This document shows, in pieces, positions 14,352 through 17,096 of a stretch of 17,096 bases of DNA (positions within the stretch are counted from its first letter, which is position 1; every line of letters begins with the position of its first letter). Position numbers and translations under genes: made by a program. Origin of the DNA: Alphaproteobacteria bacterium. GTDB lineage: Bacteria; Pseudomonadota; Alphaproteobacteria; Rhizobiales; Aestuariivirgaceae. Location of the stretch: the NCBI GenBank assembly GCA_026400595.1, contig JAPLOT010000255.1:1-17096 (forward strand), written 5' to 3'. A model generated the notes under the pieces. It saw nothing but the letters and a program-made list of their open reading frames with translations. It did no database searches and had not been told where the DNA came from.

Positions 14352-15572
14352 CTATCCGAGGCTCTGCGCGGACCCGCGTCCGGCAACCAGATTGATCACG
14401 TCGAGGCAGTCGGAATTCGACATGTACTTTGGAACCGGATACGCGCCGTGCGCCTCGACCAGCGCGCGGCGCACCAGTTCCGGGATGTCCTTGACATCGA
14501 CCTTGTCGAGCGTTTCGGGGATACCCAACAGAGCATTCAGCCGGCGCAGCTCGGCGACGAATGTCCGGGCGGAGGTGCGGTCGTCCTTCTCGGCCCCCTC
14601 CAGCCCGCACGCCCGTGCAAGCTCCGCCAGGGGCGTCGCGGCCTGGTCAAGGTAGAAGTCCAGAACATAGGGCAGAACAACCGCGTTCACCAACCCGTGC
14701 GGCAGGTGGTAGATCGCTCCGATCTGGTGCGAAATGGCATGGACATATCCAACGCCCGCCTTTGTGAAGGCAAGGCCCGCCTGACATGACGCCACGGCGA
14801 GAGATTGTCGCGCTGCAATGTCACGTCCATCTTCGTAAACCTTGGGCAAGTCCCGGACGATCACACGCGTAGCCCCCAACGACATTGCACGGGTTGCCGG
14901 CGTGGCGAGCGTGGAGAGATAGGATTCGACTGCATGTGTCAGCGCATCCATTCCGGTGGCGGCAGTGACGCCCGGCGGCAGGCCAAGCATGAGGTTCGGA
15001 TCAAGCGCGATTGCCACCGGAACCAGCTTGTTGTCCACGATGGCGAATTTCCGCTGGGCCTCCGGATCGGAGATGACCGAGACAATCGTGACTTCGGAGC
15101 CCGTGCCGGCGGTGGTCGGGATGGAGAAGAACGGCAGCACCGCCTTGCGCACCTTGAAGTACCCGTCCAGCGCCTCAGGGCTGCAGCCCTGCGCACGGCA
15201 AGCGATGATCGCCTTGGCCGCATCGATCGGCGATCCCCCGCCCACTGCCAGAACCGCATCGGCGCCGGCCTCCTTCAGGCGGGCAACACCTTTCATCACA
15301 ACGGCGATCGTCGGATCCGGCTCGACATCGGAATACACGTGGGCGGTGATCCCGGCGGCCTTCAGTGCGGCCAGCACGGGATCAACGACCTTCAGTTCCA
15401 GAAGCACTGCATCGGTTACCACCAGGACCGAGCGCAACCCGCGGTCGGCGATCATCCCCACGAGCTCGGCGGACGACCCTGGCCCGGTAAAGATGAATGG
15501 CGTCGGCGCAGGCGCCAGCTTGGTCGCAATCCCCAGCCCTCGGATACGCAGTCGTCTGATGATGTTGTTCAA
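14352..15572 (-). CDS. Iron-containing (group III) alcohol dehydrogenase
   Basis: The 406-residue product has the NAD-binding motif GGGSPIDAAK (111-120), TTAGTGSE (153-160), and the four metal ligands expected from the FucO family: D209 and H213 (GMDALTHAVE), H278 (GYVHAISH) and H292 (LPHG). Length is normal. It would interconvert an alcohol and an aldehyde in the cytoplasm. The gene starts with TTG; this is credible because AGGAGGT lies seven bases upstream and no other Met lies near the start. About 100-130 bases separate it from the aldehyde dehydrogenase, so co-transcription is likely, giving alcohol to aldehyde to acid. Confidence 0.95.
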   Translation of the reverse strand: MNNIIRRLRIRGLGIATKLAPAPTPFIFTGPGSSAELVGMIADRGLRSVLVVTDAVLLELKVVDPVLAALKAAGITAHVYSDVEPDPTIAVVMKGVARLKEAGADAVLAVGGGSPIDAAKAIIACRAQGCSPEALDGYFKVRKAVLPFFSIPTTAGTGSEVTIVSVISDPEAQRKFAIVDNKLVPVAIALDPNLMLGLPPGVTAATGMDALTHAVESYLSTLATPATRAMSLGATRVIVRDLPKVYEDGRDIAARQSLAVASCQAGLAFTKAGVGYVHAISHQIGAIYHLPHGLVNAVVLPYVLDFYLDQAATPLAELARACGLEGAEKDDRTSARTFVAELRRLNALLGIPETLDKVDVKDIPELVRRALVEAHGAYPVPKYMSNSDCLDVINLVAGRGSAQSLG

Positions 15573-15579
15573 CGGCGTG

Positions 15580-15586
15580 ACCTCCT
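15580..15586 (-). promoter_or_regulatory. Strong ribosome binding site deciding a TTG start
   Basis: The minus strand reads AGGAGGT seven bases before the TTG at 15572, a full match to the anti-Shine-Dalgarno sequence. It compensates for the weak start codon of the alcohol dehydrogenase. Confidence 0.85.
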
Positions 15587-15708
15587 GCTGGGGAAAGACC
15601 GAGGTGTATCTTCACTCATGCTGTGGTTAGCCAGGTAAACGACGCGATCTGCTTTCTTTCCGGCATCGGCGTTTCTGGAGTAACCAGTGGACCGTTGCCA
15701 CGCGAGCT

Positions 15709-17096
15709 TCAGGGGGACGGCGTCAGCGCCACCGTCACGCGCGGAATCCGTCCGGTGAAGCGGTTGTCCTCGCCGGCACCAAGCGCCTCCACCACGGGAG
15801 TTTGCAGGTCGATTCCGACATCGGCGGTTTCATCCGCTGAAAACAGCAGTGGCTGTGTGCGCCCGATCCGGCCTTCGCCCGCGAGCTTGCCGTCAACGAA
15901 AATCTTCCCTGTCCCGCCCCGGCCCGGTCCGCCCCCATCATATGCGAACTCGAAGCGGATCGTCGCAGCCCCTGGCGGCAGGGCTTGTCCGCCCTCGATG
16001 GTGAAGCGTTCCCTGTCGAGGAAGTTGTAGTGGAACGCGGGCACGCCATCATTCATGTAAAGCGCCCACCCTCCGAACCGCCCTCCCTGCACGAGGATGG
16101 CGCCCTGGCCGCCACCGGCCGGGGTCACCACATCGGCGGTGACACTGAAAGACTTGTTCATGGTGTTGAGGAATGCGTTCTCAGGAATCCCCGTCATGCC
16201 CTCCGACAGCGTGAGGGACGTCCGCCCCGCCATCAGGTCCGGCCGGCCGGCCAGCGCGGGGATCGCACGTTCGAGCGTACGATCGTCCATCGGAAGGACG
16301 AAGTTCGGGATGGCCTCGGCAAGAAACATGTCCTTCAGCTCGGCAAGCCTTTCGGGCTCCTGTGCGGCCAGGTCGTTGACGAGGCTGAAATCCGACCGGG
16401 TATCGTAAAGCTCCCATTTGCCGTCGGCGATGGAGGTTCGGGGCTGCGCCTCCCAGGTCGGGTTGTGGATCACGCGCGCAAACCAGCCCTTGTGATAGAT
16501 CCCACGGTTGCCGAACATCTCGAAGTACTGCGTCTCGTGCTGTCCGGCCGCTGCGGGGTCCTTGGCCGCGTAGAGCATGCTGACCCCGTCCATCGGACGC
16601 TGCGCGGTGCCGTTGACGATCCTCGGTGCCGGCAATCCGGCCGCCTCGAGAATGGTGGGAGCCACGTCGATCACGTGGGTGAATTGCGTGCGGAAGCCTC
16701 CATCGCTCGGCACACGACCTTGAGGCCAGCGAATCGCCGTGCCGACCTTGGTGCCGCCAAAGTCCGACGCCACCTGCTTGGTGTAGCCATATGGCGCATT
16801 GAAGAGCTGAGCCCATCCCGCTGCCATATGGGGGAGCGTTTCCGGTCCACCCCAGGCATCAAGGTAGGGCAGCAGGTCTTCCACCGTCGGCTGTACGCCG
16901 TTGAAGTAGGTGAACTCGTTCGCGGTTCCGTTGCGGCCGCCTTCCGCACCGGTGCCGTTGTCGCCAGCCACAAAGATCACAAGCGTGTTGTCCAGTTCAC
17001 CCGTCGCACGAACGGCTTCGATGACTCGGCCGATCTCGTGATCGGTGTATTCCAGAAAGCCTGCGTGGACTTCCGCCTGCCGGGCGTAAAGGCGCT
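15709..17096 (-). CDS. Arylsulfatase, C-terminal part (5' end beyond window)
   Basis: The frame is open to the window edge, so 461 C-terminal residues are visible and the N-terminus with the C/S-x-P-x-R formylglycine site is not. The visible part begins RLYARQAEVHAGFLEYTDHEIGR and contains the metal-binding VAGDNG, the GGTKVGTAIRWPQG segment with the conserved Lys, and HVIDVAPTILEAAGLP, all typical of type I sulfatases with the arylsulfatase AtsA fold. The last 150 residues form a beta-rich C-terminal region (KIFVDGKLAGEGRIGRTQP) as in longer family members. It would hydrolyse sulfate esters. It lies 136 bases upstream of the alcohol dehydrogenase on the same strand; a shared transcript is possible but no functional link is evident. 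Confidence 0.94.
   Translation of the reverse strand, partial: RLYARQAEVHAGFLEYTDHEIGRVIEAVRATGELDNTLVIFVAGDNGTGAEGGRNGTANEFTYFNGVQPTVEDLLPYLDAWGGPETLPHMAAGWAQLFNAPYGYTKQVASDFGGTKVGTAIRWPQGRVPSDGGFRTQFTHVIDVAPTILEAAGLPAPRIVNGTAQRPMDGVSMLYAAKDPAAAGQHETQYFEMFGNRGIYHKGWFARVIHNPTWEAQPRTSIADGKWELYDTRSDFSLVNDLAAQEPERLAELKDMFLAEAIPNFVLPMDDRTLERAIPALAGRPDLMAGRTSLTLSEGMTGIPENAFLNTMNKSFSVTADVVTPAGGGQGAILVQGGRFGGWALYMNDGVPAFHYNFLDRERFTIEGGQALPPGAATIRFEFAYDGGGPGRGGTGKIFVDGKLAGEGRIGRTQPLLFSADETADVGIDLQTPVVEALGAGEDNRFTGRIPRVTVALTPSP

Noticed and set aside
1..17096. CRISPR array, tRNA, rRNA, toxin-antitoxin or prophage genes
   Set aside because: No regularly spaced repeats, cloverleaf-like elements, rRNA stretches or phage structural motifs were recognised anywhere in the window by reading.

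Overview
The window is GC-rich, and nearly every gene uses strongly G/C-ending codons. An invasion-associated-locus-B (IalB) family gene, a DctD-like sigma54 response regulator, HAAT-type substrate-binding proteins and a coniferyl-aldehyde-type dehydrogenase together suggest an alphaproteobacterium, most likely of the Rhizobiales (Hyphomicrobiales). This assignment is inference from gene families; there is no rRNA or tRNA in the window.

Layout. 54-1493 (+) is a Tat-exported DUF1254/DUF1214 protein. From 10236 down to 1589 (all -) lies a signalling and envelope block read in the order: broken substrate-binding protein (SBP2), intact paralogue SBP1, membrane histidine kinase, sigma54-dependent response regulator, PspA/IM30-like coiled-coil protein, membrane-anchored SBP-vWA fusion, small two-helix membrane protein. 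The first four reading frames overlap by 1-4 bases; the last three are 14 bases or less apart. No ABC permease or ATPase gene is present, so the SBPs look like ligand sensors for the kinase rather than transport components. 10559-12570 is a looser accessory stretch: an IalB-like gene with a doubtful start, a 600-base stretch with palindromes, a small secreted cationic protein (+) and a small membrane protein. 12809-15572 (-) is an aldehyde dehydrogenase preceded by an iron-type alcohol dehydrogenase, which could oxidise an alcohol to an acid in two steps. 15709-17096 (-) is the C-terminal part of an arylsulfatase that enters from beyond the window edge.

Main finding. Three sequences match the sigma54 -24/-12 promoter consensus with exact spacing, and the window itself encodes a sigma54 activator. 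One lies 36 bases upstream of the pspA-like gene, with palindromes at activator-binding distance. One lies before the SBP-kinase-regulator operon, with an IHF-like site. One lies before the small secreted protein. The simplest model, which is inference, is a self-contained circuit: periplasmic ligand -> SBP -> histidine kinase -> sigma54 regulator -> PspA-like/SBP-vWA envelope operon and a secreted effector. The first SBP gene has been inactivated by an internal out-of-frame deletion.
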